The notes below the pieces were generated by a model that did not search any database, was not told the origin of the DNA, and saw only the letters and a list, made by a program, of their open reading frames with translations. Source: Pelomyxa schiedti (taxonomy: Eukaryota > Evosea > Pelobiontida > Pelomyxidae). From it: 53,268 nt of DNA. Position 1 is the first letter of the stretch; every line of letters begins with the position of its first letter. Below, one piece after another: positions 22,038 to 33,162 of the stretch. The translations under genes were made by a program, and so were the position numbers. Location of the stretch: contig JAHLWZ010000894.1 of the NCBI GenBank assembly GCA_020536535.1, positions 1-53,268 on the forward strand, given 5' to 3'.

Positions 22038-22628
22038 CTATTCCGCCAAGTCCAGCATATAGCATTTGTGAGATAGCCCCGTAGGCGGGTACGTCTCGTC
22101 ATGCGAGTACTTGAACCCAAGCTTTAGCAGAACGTGCTTGGAGGCCTCGTTTTGCGGGTGATGCCCCGCGTACATCAGCCTCACTCCGAGCACGGTTTTG
22201 GCCCAGTTCATAGCAGCGAGAGCGGCTTCTGTAGCGTATCCTGAGCTCCAGTACTTGGATCTCAAATGCAGCCCCAGTTCAAACAGCGGCGTAGGCAGTT
22301 TCGATACGTCGCCGGTGTAGTTGTGCGACGCCGAGATCTCGTGTAGATCTTTGACGTGGAAGCCGCATACGCCGACAAACTCGCGATCTGCGGTTGTTGG
22401 CGGCGACGAGGCAGAGATCTTGGTGAACAGTGGGCAGTATTGCACGCCGTGTTGGTCGTAACTACGGATCTCCCGCTCGAGCCTGGCAGCCACCCAAGAT
22501 CTGTCAAAGGGACCACCAATGAGCCTAGTCACTGCCGGATCCAGCCACAACGACTCCGCCATACTCATGCACTCCGCATTGTCTGACCATTTACCAAACT
22601 GCAACCTACTGCTGCTGATCCGCTCCAT
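22038..22628 (-). CDS. GNAT-family N-acetyltransferase (RimJ/RimL-like)
   Basis: Single-exon protein of 196 residues that should transfer acetyl from acetyl-CoA to an amine. The acetyl-CoA loop is visible as SKYWSSGYATEAALAAMNWA near residues 125-145, followed by the typical HPQNEASKHVLLKLGFKY strand-helix-strand. The N-terminal TRLIGGPFDRSW is usual for the RimJ/RimL acetyltransf_3 group. The substrate cannot be told; many such proteins in protists look bacterial. It is one of the few genes here without introns and is GC-richer than its neighbours, which fits transfer from bacteria but does not prove it. It converges with the RAB5IF gene and diverges from the ARF gene. Confidence 0.85.
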   Translation of the reverse strand: MERISSSRLQFGKWSDNAECMSMAESLWLDPAVTRLIGGPFDRSWVAARLEREIRSYDQHGVQYCPLFTKISASSPPTTADREFVGVCGFHVKDLHEISASHNYTGDVSKLPTPLFELGLHLRSKYWSSGYATEAALAAMNWAKTVLGVRLMYAGHHPQNEASKHVLLKLGFKYSHDETYPPTGLSHKCYMLDLAE

Positions 22629-23545
<917 letters not shown>

Positions 23546-23571
23546 CCAACTCTCCTCAATCGTCATGTAAT

Positions 23572-26442
23572 TTATATCCTCACTTGTGTGGGCACAATGT
23601 ATACAAAAATATTCTTCTTTAAAACATTGTGGAGGGATACAACGATAGCTCTTTCTTTTGAGGTGGTTTTTTGTACAAATTCACTGCGAACTGACATGAA
23701 GCATTCTGCAGAGAAGCCTAATTCCGTCGCTTTGTTGAAGTCGTTCATATGTAGGAATGAATTTGCCAAGGGGATCTTTTTGGAATTGTTTAACTCAAAG
23801 AAACAAAGGAACGGGGAACATACCAGTGTCCCCAACAACTCGTACATTGTCACATAGTTCTGGATGGAACTGCAACGAGAAGCTGTAATGCATGGTCTAG
23901 GTTTTGTGTTAAGGGTTGGTTATTTTATCGTTATCATACTCCGGTTTCGTAATCTTTATAGTACAGCACAACGGCAGCAACGGAAGTTACAATGTCATAT
24001 CGCTCCTCCACATCACATCGAGTTGAAGCACACACTTCCACAGCACATGGAAGGTTTAACAGCCAGGAGAGAGGGGATCTGATTGATTCTAAATATTCAA
24101 TTTTGTAATGTAGCAAAGAGATGGCACACCTGACAATGTTATGCTTGTGAACTATGAGAGCGTTGTGTAGCTTTCGCAAGGCCCAGTTCACGAAGAACAC
24201 AGATTCACAGTTAACCCTAAATATAAGTTTGCTTGGCATAGGAAACAAGAGAAAGAAAACCTGTCGGCATGAAACATAATAATGTCAAGGGACCCTCCGT
24301 AACTATCAAAGTACTGTTGGATACCTTACGGAATTCGCAGGGATCATTACCTTAAGATCAAATTTACAATATTTCCCATCTTGTAGGAATTTTGGGTGAC
24401 AACGTGGGCATTCAACAAAGATTGCGGTATTTGATGCTTGATTGTTGATAGTGGTACAAATGGAGATAACCTCTTCTTCCCAATTTCGACTGAATAGAAA
24501 TGACTGTTGACAAACGGATAAAATAAACCGGTAACATACCTTTAGTATTGGGACAAACTGTAAAATATCTATCTCTATAACCCATAGCCTGCTTTTAGTG
24601 AGTGTTTTCTTTGAAAATTCGAAAAGAACACACAATAGGTACTCCCTTTTCAGTGACACAAATTTGTTCACCTACTCTGTGGATCTTATTGCAGCGCTTG
24701 ACAAAGCACTAAAATGTATTACAAGGAAACTTTGTATTTTGTAGGCGACTCTACCTGTAACCATTGAGGAACAGTGCTATATTCACGCTCGATCTTGGAT
24801 GCGTATTCAGCAACCTCATCCACAGCTCGTATTATAAGCCTGTTGAGAGTGTCACAGGCAAGCTGGTGCCCAAGGCATATGAAAATACTTGGGGATGGTG
24901 TCTTGAAGATGCCACATTAGCATAGAGCCATTAAACACTAATTACTCTATACCATTAAGCGGTCCAAAATTATACCCTCCATAAGGAGGCCAATGTCTTC
25001 ATGTGGTAATGTGCTGCCAAAGCTACTTGGTTCGTATACACTAGCGTCCCCCCCTTCTACAATGATCCCTCGAGTTGAACTCAATACTGCTTTTTAGTAA
25101 GAAAAAAATGAAAAGATAAGATAAAAAACCAGGGAGCAAGTTCTGCAGTGAAAGTGCTGACGTTGGTTCGTGGCTTATACCCGATTTCCACAACTGAATT
25201 GGACTGTGAGAAAAAGTTATGTTAGAGAAGCGGAGTACTGGAAATAAAACTGAGTCGCAATCGGCCACGACTCTTACAAGGTATGCTATATTCAAGCTTG
25301 CCCTCACTGGTCGCCTTTCATCACCAAGAAATCCAACATACTGACGAGGTTCAATCTTTGGAGGATTAAATACCATTTCATAAAAACTGTGCACACAATT
25401 GCAATCGAATTTCGGGCCGAAAATGGGTGTCTGACGAGATTTTCCAGTTCCAATGCATTTGAAATCACTGGAAGTAAAATTATATGAAATCAAAACCAGG
25501 AAATGAAATCAGCACACACCCTGTTCAAAAGGGAACTCCCCCCACACTAAGTAGAGTGTTAATACAATTGTACAGAATCATTGCTGATGTACCAAGGCTA
25601 CTCCGAAGCATGACCTCATACTCAGGGCCTAATTGGTCACTTTGCTCTTGCGCTTGGGGAGGGCTTCCAGTGGGCTCCGTTGTGTAACGACGTGGAGGTG
25701 AGTATGGCACCAGAAAACTTCCCGGAGCCAATGATGCAGGGTGATGTTTTCTCGTGTTTGAAGGAATTTTGATAGACTGGCTGCACTCCTGCGGTTCCTC
25801 GTCTGGGAATAGCAGAGGCACACTGGATTCTGTAGGTGACGCCGGGGCAGTTGTAGGAGTTTCATTCCCACAGTATTGCCTCGGTACAACAGTTGCACGT
25901 TTGGAAAACAGAAACTGCCCCAGGAGAATCTAAAGTAAAACGCACAAAATGCATTGTTAAATAACATATTAATGACATTATAAGCAAGATTGGTAAGGAG
26001 GAAAAAAAAAAAGAACAAAAGAAAAAAGAACGCACTTGGAACTGAACGAAGGTGGAGCGACACGCGACGGGCATTGGGGGCATTGGTGTGATCTCAGAGG
26101 GTGCATGCAGTACTATTGGAGTAGTAGTGGCGGACAATGCAGCAGGGCTCACACAAGATCTGAACTGCATGTTGGTGGTTTGCTTTGTAAAAAAAAAGGA
26201 AATCTTGGTGGGGAGATTAGTTTGCCTGTTATTGTCGCGTCTCCTTCTTGAAGGTTCAACCATCACCGACTCACGGAATTTCTGCAGAATTTCCTCAGTA
26301 ATGAGACCTGGGTTCCGATCAAACGGGCAGCGAGCCACCCACAGCACTCGAGGAATTTGGAGGGGCACTGGTACACTGACGGATTTTGAGAAGGCTCCTT
26401 CAGGGTTACAGCGGTCCCACAATCATCAATTCTAGAGATCAT
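23572..26442 (-). CDS. Unrecognised multi-exon gene
   Basis: Many short coding-like exons lie on the minus strand, but I cannot name the product. Readable pieces in order are ARCPFDRNPGLITEEILQKF (about 26330), a Pro/Thr-rich stretch with LAPGSFLVPYSPPRRYTTEP (25700), SDFKCIGTGKSRQTPIFGPK (25470), QYVGFLGDERRPVRASLNIA (25330), FICLGHQLACDTLNRLIIRA (24840), GEQICVTEKGVPIVCSFRIF (24640), VECPRCHPKFLQDGKYCKFD (24370) and VNCESVFFVNWALRKLHNAL (24210). Introns around them have GT-AG ends. The Cys-x-x-Cys in the third-last group might bind metal. The start is uncertain: the ATG at 26440-26442 opens a frame that does not connect simply to the first protein-like exon. The terminal exon is probably 23572-23850. 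It could be two genes. Confidence 0.45.
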
Positions 26443-26513
26443 TTCCCACGATTGAAATTATTTTTCGGAGGGGAAGCGCCACATGGAGGTCATAGCACGA
26501 GAAAAGAGAAAAA

Positions 26514-28477
26514 ATGCAATGGGGGGGCGATTGTGGAAGTAGTGGTGGCGCCAAGACCCATAATGACGGCGGCGGCGCATCGTCACCCTCAACAGCAGAC
26601 CCAGAAGAACAGCAACAATCCGAGACAGCACAGAGATCCCAGCCCGTCCTGGAAACGTCTCACGCGATCTGGTCCTACGTCATCCCATCATCGGGGCCGT
26701 GGCGCTCGGTAGACTTCGTGTGCTGCGCCGAGGCGTTTTTCCCGCTGGTCGCGTTGGCGGTTCGCCGGTGCGCGGCCGCCGGGGGGCCGAGCCCCGTGCT
26801 GGGCCTGGCCGCGAGGTGGGGCTGCGTCAGGGTCGTCGGCTGGATTCTCCGTAACTACGTGGTGGAGGACGACAGGATTATGGGAGGGGCAGGTGGGGGA
26901 CCCAAAGACTTTGGCTTTGGCTGGACTGACACCACTGGGACTGCTACGACGTGTGGACCACTTGGGCACATCAATGGGGGTGGTGGTGGGATCGGGACTG
27001 GGACTGGGAATGGGAATGGGAATGGGACTGGGACTGGTGGACTGAGACTGGTTGCTCCTGGAATTTCTCAGCTGGCTGTGGAAGAGGCTCTGTGGGGCTG
27101 TGCCGAAAGTGGCTCTGTCTGTGGCGCCAAGTTGGTCGCGGCAAGGCTGAAGCGGGGCGTTGTTCCGCAGTTGTGCCTGGGCCGTTGTCTGAGGTCATCT
27201 TGTGAAAATGGTGAGTTTCAAGAGCGCGAGAGGTGAGAAGTTGAAAAAAACACGAGTAACTGGGTAAACACACTAATCACTAATCATATACATTCACAAA
27301 AAAACCCCAGGACACCTTGAGTTTTTGGAGTGGCTTCATGAATACACTGGATTCAGCAGTACCGAGGCCCATGGAGCGTGCTGTCTTCCAATGAGGCTTG
27401 CGTGCAAATGCGGTCACCTCCATGTTGTGCAGTGGTTGTGGGGCTTGTTTTCCTCCCATCTTCCAGTCTCATCAGAGTGTCATTACCACCCAAGTTCGAA
27501 CAATATATTTGGTTCACTTTCTACTCCCCTGGAGATGCTGTGCTATGCTTGCGCCAGAGGAGACTTCGCGATGTGCACCTGGATAAAACAAACCATTCTG
27601 CCATATGTTTCTACCATTGCCGACCCATGGATCAAGGAGCTGATGATCAATTGCCTTTGTGTCAGTGGCAGCCCTCAGTTGGCCTCCTGGGTCCTACAGC
27701 AGTTTGCGAACTCATCGGCTTCCACGACACCATTGCCTCCCACAATGCAACGCATGTGTGTGGATGTACTTCTGGAGTGCTGCCATCGTGGACAACTCTA
27801 TTCAGCAAAGTGGTTGTGCAGGCACTTCGCTCTCTCCGATTACAAGTCGGCCATGTGTGCTGTTGAAGTTGGAACTCCACCTGAAGCCCCGCTTCTGCTC
27901 TTTGATGACGGGGTTCTCGGAATGGCACTTGCAGCGTGTTGCTCCAACGGTTTCCTGGAGATGTGCCAGTGGCTCAAGGAAGAGTTCTCGCTCGAAGGAA
28001 AGCACGCCCGCTACATGTACAACAAGCCTCTGAGGTGCGCCTGTGAATGTAATTTTCTGGAGGTTGCCCAGTGGCTCGCCGACACCTTTCATTTGACTGC
28101 TGAAGATGCCAGAACACAGGACAATGACTGCTTACTGATGGCCTGCCGGTGTGTCAAAACAAAACAAAAAAACAAACCCATCACAACCACTCGCGTTCCA
28201 CAGCGTCTATACATTACCTATATAGAAATTATCATCACCAAATTAAACTCACACTGAATAAAACAGGAAAGGGAATTTGGCTGTGGCCAGGTGGCTGACC
28301 GAAAAGTTTGGGCTCACAGTACACGACCTCAGGTCCCGCAACGACTTCGCACTCTGGTGGGTTCAGGCCGGAGCTCATAGGCACGTGGCGAGTTGGATTG
28401 AATCGACTTATGGGATCACCTTCCGCGACCAACAGCGGCACTGGGCCGGCATCACATCCGCATCCATGACCCTGTAG
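26514..28477 (+). CDS. Ankyrin-like repeat protein (WL-repeat type)
   Basis: Three exons (26514-27210, 27311-28148, 28267-28477) code for about 580 residues. The C-terminal two thirds is built of roughly 33-residue helical repeats with the pattern (L/C)xxACxxGxLxVxxWLxxxF. Examples are MRLACKCGHLHVVQWLW, RCACECNFLEVAQWLADTFH and MACRKGNLAVARWLTEKFGL. These are divergent ankyrin-type units, a class that in my recollection is expanded in some free-living amoebae. The first 100 residues are Gly/Gln/Ser-rich with no domain. A Gly-Thr/Gly-Asn run at 26994-27035 comes from a hexanucleotide repeat. No enzymatic motif is present, so it is presumably a protein-binding scaffold. The start is the first ATG of the open frame; a later one is possible. 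Confidence 0.75.
26994..27035 (+). repeat. Hexanucleotide repeat (GGGACT/GGGAAT)7
   Basis: Seven consecutive six-base units, two GGGACT, three GGGAAT and two GGGACT, encode Gly-Thr and Gly-Asn dipeptides inside the ankyrin-like gene. The symmetric order suggests growth by slippage. Confidence 0.9.
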
Positions 28478-28842
28478 CCAAAAACCCCTTGTTTGTAGTA
28501 TACATAGAACACAGCAATAAAAACAAAAATTGTCTCCCTTTTTCTTGTTCCCAAAATGTGTAGTGTGGTCATGGGGTGGCAATGGAGGCTATTAGGGCAG
28601 CCGTAGTGGCCTGAGTTGTGGGCCATGCAATTGTACCAATAACAGGAATGGATAGAAGTGCAAGTAGGGGTCCCATAAACACCTGTGACTGTTAGTTTTG
28701 GGTTATGGGGGGAACTTATTACTGTGATTCTAGTCCGGTTTTGTGCTATGAACTCCCTGCGCTTCTTTGATTCTAGTGTGCATAAATAAGGCTCCGCCAG
28801 TTCGAAAAAAAGGGAATGAACAGCAAACCTGTTTACGGGTTA
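28478..28842. other. Convergent intergenic region
   Basis: 365 bp between the ends of a plus-strand and a minus-strand gene. Only short open frames and A-tracts are seen. There is no RNA gene or repeat I can support. Confidence 0.5.
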
Positions 28843-29701
28843 TCAAGGCTCAAAAAAAAAAAGGAAAAGGAAGTGATACCACGACTTGATTCCAACATTT
28901 GTTAAAGGAGACCATATTGACAGAACGGAAACAAACAAGGCTATAGGCCACTTCATAGTCTTCACCAAAAAATAAAACTGCACTGCTGGAAGAACCAAGA
29001 ATCCAAAGAGAGGTGCATGTGACAGAATGAAGATAAACGATCCAACCACCACAAACTTGAAAGCTTGCTTGCAAAAATGGAGAAACCAGGGCTTGTTACA
29101 TTTTGGTTGAGCTTTTATATGCTGACAAAGTTCTGGGTCAATTTCGTTGAGTGTCGTGAAGAACAAGTCCTGGTAATGGATACTTGTGTATCGTTGAAAT
29201 GAATAGTTGTTTCCCCATCCCAGCTAATGAACACATAAGAGAGGGACTAACCGTGGATAATTTCGGATTTATAAGCCTGAAAAACACAGTGATGACAGTG
29301 GGAACAAACATGCACAGGCTGGAAAAGAGGCCAAGGGCACCCCAGAAAACAGAACGCTCTGAGGGATATTTATATCAAAGGCGATTGCTTTTTCATAAAA
29401 GAAACCTGGAGTGGCAGACCGAAACACGAGAGATACAATGAACAGCAGTACCCTGTACGGTATGTACGCCACGTGATGTACGTAGAAGTAACCACGATCA
29501 ACTTTTGGTCTCGTTAATAAGTACTCTGTGTGTTTGCAAACAAACCGACGAAGCAGTGATCCTTGCTGATTGAGATCTCACTCTGTCGTCCGAGATCGCC
29601 ACCGACACGCCATTTTTTAGTGTATGTAATGACAGTCGCACCAAATGCAATGTGTCAAGAAATCGAGACACCACGCCCCCATCACCGCCCGTGTTCTTCA
29701 T
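28843..29701 (-). CDS. Unrecognised multi-pass membrane protein
   Basis: A minus-strand gene with at least four exons. The start at 29701 gives a soluble N-terminus, VVSRFLDTLHLVRLSLHTLK. Hydrophobic segments follow: PYRVLLFIVSLVFRS (29450), VLFSGALGLFSSLCMFVPTV (29300, across an intron), and FKFVVVGSFIFILSHAPLFG with FLVLPAVQFYFLVKTMKWPI (28950-29050). At least four transmembrane helices are likely. It resembles small eukaryotic membrane proteins in general layout, but I do not recognise a family. Exon joins near 29190-29280 and 29480-29540 are approximate. The terminal stop at 28843 depends on the last splice. Confidence 0.5.
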
Positions 29702-29864
29702 TGTTTTTTTATTTTTTTATTAATGAAAATGGCTGAATAAAAAAAACACCAGACCGCCGATCCTGAGCGATGACAACGAAAATGACAGCGTTCCGGTCTG
29801 TTGATTATTTTATTCAGCCAAATGCCAAAGAAAAACGTGTAAGTTGTGGTGAACCTTTTTTACA

Positions 29865-32222
29865 TCAGTACTGAGGGATTTCGGGCATGAACATTGGCAG
29901 GGAATCAAGGAGAAGCTGAGGGGATGTCTGCTGCAAGAAAACAGCCTCGAGCAGCGTGCTGACTGGCGTCAGGACTGGTGACGTCCCACCGGTGGCCTGC
30001 TGCTCCCTTCTCACCTGCTCTGCAACCACCTCATTTTTCTTACTGTACATCTGGGACTGGAGCCAATCCACAGCCTTTTCTTGTCTGGGCAGAGACCGCA
30101 GAGATTCACACAATCCTGCGATTCCACCATCAAGGAACATTTCGGCACCCACAAAGGCGGCAGCGTGCGCTGCCGAGGGCCGCATGTCAAAGTTGCGATC
30201 CAGAATCCTCTCAATCAATGTGTGCACGCACGGGCAGTCCTGTTTTAGCAGGTAACCGAGTTCGATAGGTTTGTCTATGACCTCTTTTTCTGAGTTGAAG
30301 AGGTCAGTGTGGTTACCGCAGCAGAGTCTCCAGAGAACGCAACCAACAGCCCAAACGTCGGTCTTGGCGATGTTATACCAGCCCCTACCGCTGAAGTACA
30401 GGTGAGATTCTTAAGGAGTGAAGTGGGAAGGGGAACTACTTACTCATTATGCGGAGTCGTCGTCGTGGAGGCTGCTGCACTCGGTGTTGTGGGCGCCGGC
30501 GTTGGTCGAAATGATGATACAGTCTCTGGCGCTCTGTTCTTCATATTTCCGGAAAGGATGTCGGTATAGACGTGCCTGCGTTCAAGTCCTGACGGGTCGA
30601 TATACACTGCATCCCCAAAGTCACACAGTACATAGAAGTGCCCGTCAAACCCGCTTCGCCGAATGAGTTGGATGCTAGTCACGTCGATGTTCAGGTGGAA
30701 CACCCCTCTACTGTTGAGGAAATCTACTGTCGACAGCAACTGAAATGCCAGCTCCTGAAGCTTCCGAGGGTGCAGTCTAATGCCTTCCTTCTCTCGCAGT
30801 TCTGACATTCCCATCTCCCGGACAATGTAAGTTGCCTTGTCTTGGGGTGTAATGCATGAGGCAGAGTGCATCTGCTGCAAGTCAATAGGTCTTTCAGTTT
30901 CAGGCACCAAGCAATGTGATTGGCAGGCTGTGTTGTCCAAGTTGTCCTTGGCAGATGGTTTCAGGGATTTAAAGGGTTTTTAAGTAATGTCCGGAACTGA
31001 CCTGTTTTGGACCGTGAAAGAGGGCAGAGATATTTGCAATTCCCAAGTGGGGGTTGTGCAGCAGAGTGTCATTCACAAGATCATGGTGAAATGTGTGGGG
31101 AATGAACATCTCTACCGCATGAGCTAGGAGTTGTGGGTGCGTCTTAGCCCTTCTCGCAAGAATCGCACCCTCTTTCAAGTTCAGCTCCCAAACGATTCCA
31201 TGGACTCCTTTTTTCACAACCTGTGGGTTACTCGTCACAAGTAAGAAAAAAAAATCAGAAACGAAACAGTGGCGCAGAAATTTATGTCATCCATTTGAAG
31301 GGGGCTCAGTGCAGTTGCATCAAAATATGTCAATCGTGCAATCTTGAATCCAAGAGGTTAAAAAAAAAAAGAAATAAACGGAAGAGACCTGCTGGAACTT
31401 GGCATCTACAAGAGCTTGATAATGACGATCACGCTCTACTGTTGCGCTCCGCCCCTCGTCCTGCGGAGTTTCCAGAGCTAAGGCATCTCTTCCCCTGTTT
31501 CTATCTTGGTCTTCCGCAATGCTGAGTATCAGGGGAGTCATAGGTGTGGCAGCTGCCTTGCCGGCTCGTGTGTCCCGTTTGTTTGTTTGGTTTCTGAATT
31601 TGGTGCAGTAAAGGATTGTAAGAAGGACTCCGGCGGCAGTTCCCTCTGCAATCAACATCGTACATGTCAGGGCCATTAAGCCTAGAGAAGAACACGATGA
31701 GCCACTCATGACGCTGTGAAATACATAAGAGAAAAGAGGAGCAATGATTCGTACATAAATTGCAGTATAAAGACTGGCAGGTCATCTTTATTGCAGTTAG
31801 AACCGATCAAAGAAAAAAAAGAAGAAGCAGGCTCTTACAAAGCACCACGAGCACATTGGGAACTACAAACAGCCACCCCTACAATTAGGAAAGCTTTAGT
31901 CCATTTGTAGTGAACCCACCTAGATACCTCAAAAAACAGGCAGACCGACATCATGATGACGCTAGCTCCTCCGCCTATACTTCCAAAAGCAGCCCCGGCT
32001 AGCAGCTGCATTGCGGGGTGATTAATAACTCAAACTCCGTAAAGCAAGCAACTTCATTACAACGAGACCTACGTCGTAACAGTCCTCATGTTCTCCACAG
32101 TCGAGCGCAACTGCCATGCCGGTACCAAATACAAGGCCACAATAGCACCATATCCCTAGCAAGCCCGCTACCAGGTCCCTCTTTGTCAGGCCCCTCCGTC
32201 GCTGGGCGCACACACACGGCAT
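29865..32222 (-). CDS. Multi-pass membrane protein with degenerate kinase domain, copy A
   Basis: Minus-strand multi-exon gene paralogous to the one at 33163-35532. It starts MPCVCAQRRRGLTKRDLVAG at 32222 and has hydrophobic segments near 32150, 31960 (LLAGAAFGSIGGGASVIMMS) and 31660 (TCTMLIAEGTAAGVLLTILY). A charged linker leads to a kinase-like domain. The usual VAVK lysine appears as Glu in LLAHAVEMFIP (31110). The catalytic HRDLKxxN is GVFHLNIDVTSI (30700), which lacks Asp, Lys and Asn. DFG is kept in YVLCDFGDAVYIDP (30620). Further on come IAKTDVWAVGCVLWRLCCG (30340) and LIERILDRNFDMRPSAAHAA (30180). It ends with a tail shared with its paralogue (LLLDSLPMFMP). It should be catalytically inactive, so a scaffold or allosteric partner is likely. 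The family is not one I can name. Confidence 0.75.
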
Positions 32223-32374
32223 CCGTGCTTCCACAAACCAACAGTTCTTCCGTTGCTTCGCGAAAGAAAACAACTGGCTTGGGCCACGTAACCAGCATTT
32301 TTGTCAAGTAGGTGTTTCACATTACGGGGAGGGTGTTGATTACCGAGATTCTAATTTTGCGTAAATTAAAAATA

Positions 32375-32950
32375 GAGGGAGGGAATGAAGAGGTGAAGGG
32401 AGTCAAGGAGAAGCCGAGGAGTGGTCTGTTGCAGGAAAACCTGTGCTGACTGGTGTCAGCTCATGTGTTCCACTGATGGCAGTGGGTGGAACGGGAGGTA
32501 TCCCGCTGCATCCTCACCAGCTCCTTTTTTTCCTGTTGCATGCGATTCCTCAGGGTTTGCCTGGGAAGGAGAAAAGTGAACCTAATTATCAGGGGAAGGA
32601 GGAAGCAAGACAAACCTTTGAACTGCCGAGTTATTACAGAACTGATACATAAACATGCGTCAATTGTTCTGTGATCTATATTCCAAAAAAACCTTGCCAG
32701 CAGTGGTCACTCGGTTAAAAACCTCAGATCTTTAACCGAGTTAACTAAATTTAGTTAACCGTATTGACCACTGCTTGCCAGTAATGACCTGGCGGAACTG
32801 GAATTCTTCAAAGTTTGAGAAACGTGTTCCAATTGTTCCTTCGCGCTAAGAAGTTGTTTTTCCCGCTGCTGTTCTAACTTATTAACAGATTGGCAACAAA
32901 AAGAACAATAGAATTGCTCTGGCCCAGAACAATTAACTACCATATACCCA
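32375..32950 (-). pseudogene. Decayed third copy of the membrane pseudokinase
   Basis: This lies between copies A and B in the same orientation. At 32780-32945 a frame reads EQQREKQLLSAKEQLEHVSQ, homologous to the juxtamembrane linker of copy B (QELLRAKARLERVSQ). At 32375-32575 the sequence matches the C-terminal tail of copies A and B (MQQEKKELVRM, then TPVST, then LHLFIPSL), but with an in-frame stop and frame changes. The whole kinase domain, about 1.3 kb in the intact copies, is missing between them. A short transposon remnant sits in the gap. The copy is clearly dead. Confidence 0.8.
32701..32773. mobile_element. 73-bp hAT-type miniature inverted-repeat element
   Basis: Terminal inverted repeats CAGTGGTCA (32701-32709) and TGACCACTG (32765-32773) are flanked by a perfect 8-bp direct repeat CTTGCCAG (32693-32700 and 32774-32781). 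Eight-base target duplications and CAGTG termini are the hallmark of hAT transposons. The inside is almost all palindrome: ACTCGGTTAAA at 32709-32719 pairs with TTTAACCGAGT at 32731-32741, and 32740-32759 is a perfect 20-bp palindrome. There is no coding capacity, so it was moved in trans. Confidence 0.85.
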
Positions 32951-33162
32951 TCTGCACGGCTTTAAGCCAACCAAAAAAAGAGGAGGATCAGGCAGATTAA
33001 ACAAACATGTAACAAGGCCAGTCGTCGTGGTACCATGGTCCATTTTACTCCACATTCAGCTGTTGCCAAGAACGCAATTACCGACAGACATTTCTGAGAT
33101 TACGAGAGCGAATGATGAATGATAACAGACCTATTCTGGTCTCAAGTTGTAATCTCACAATT

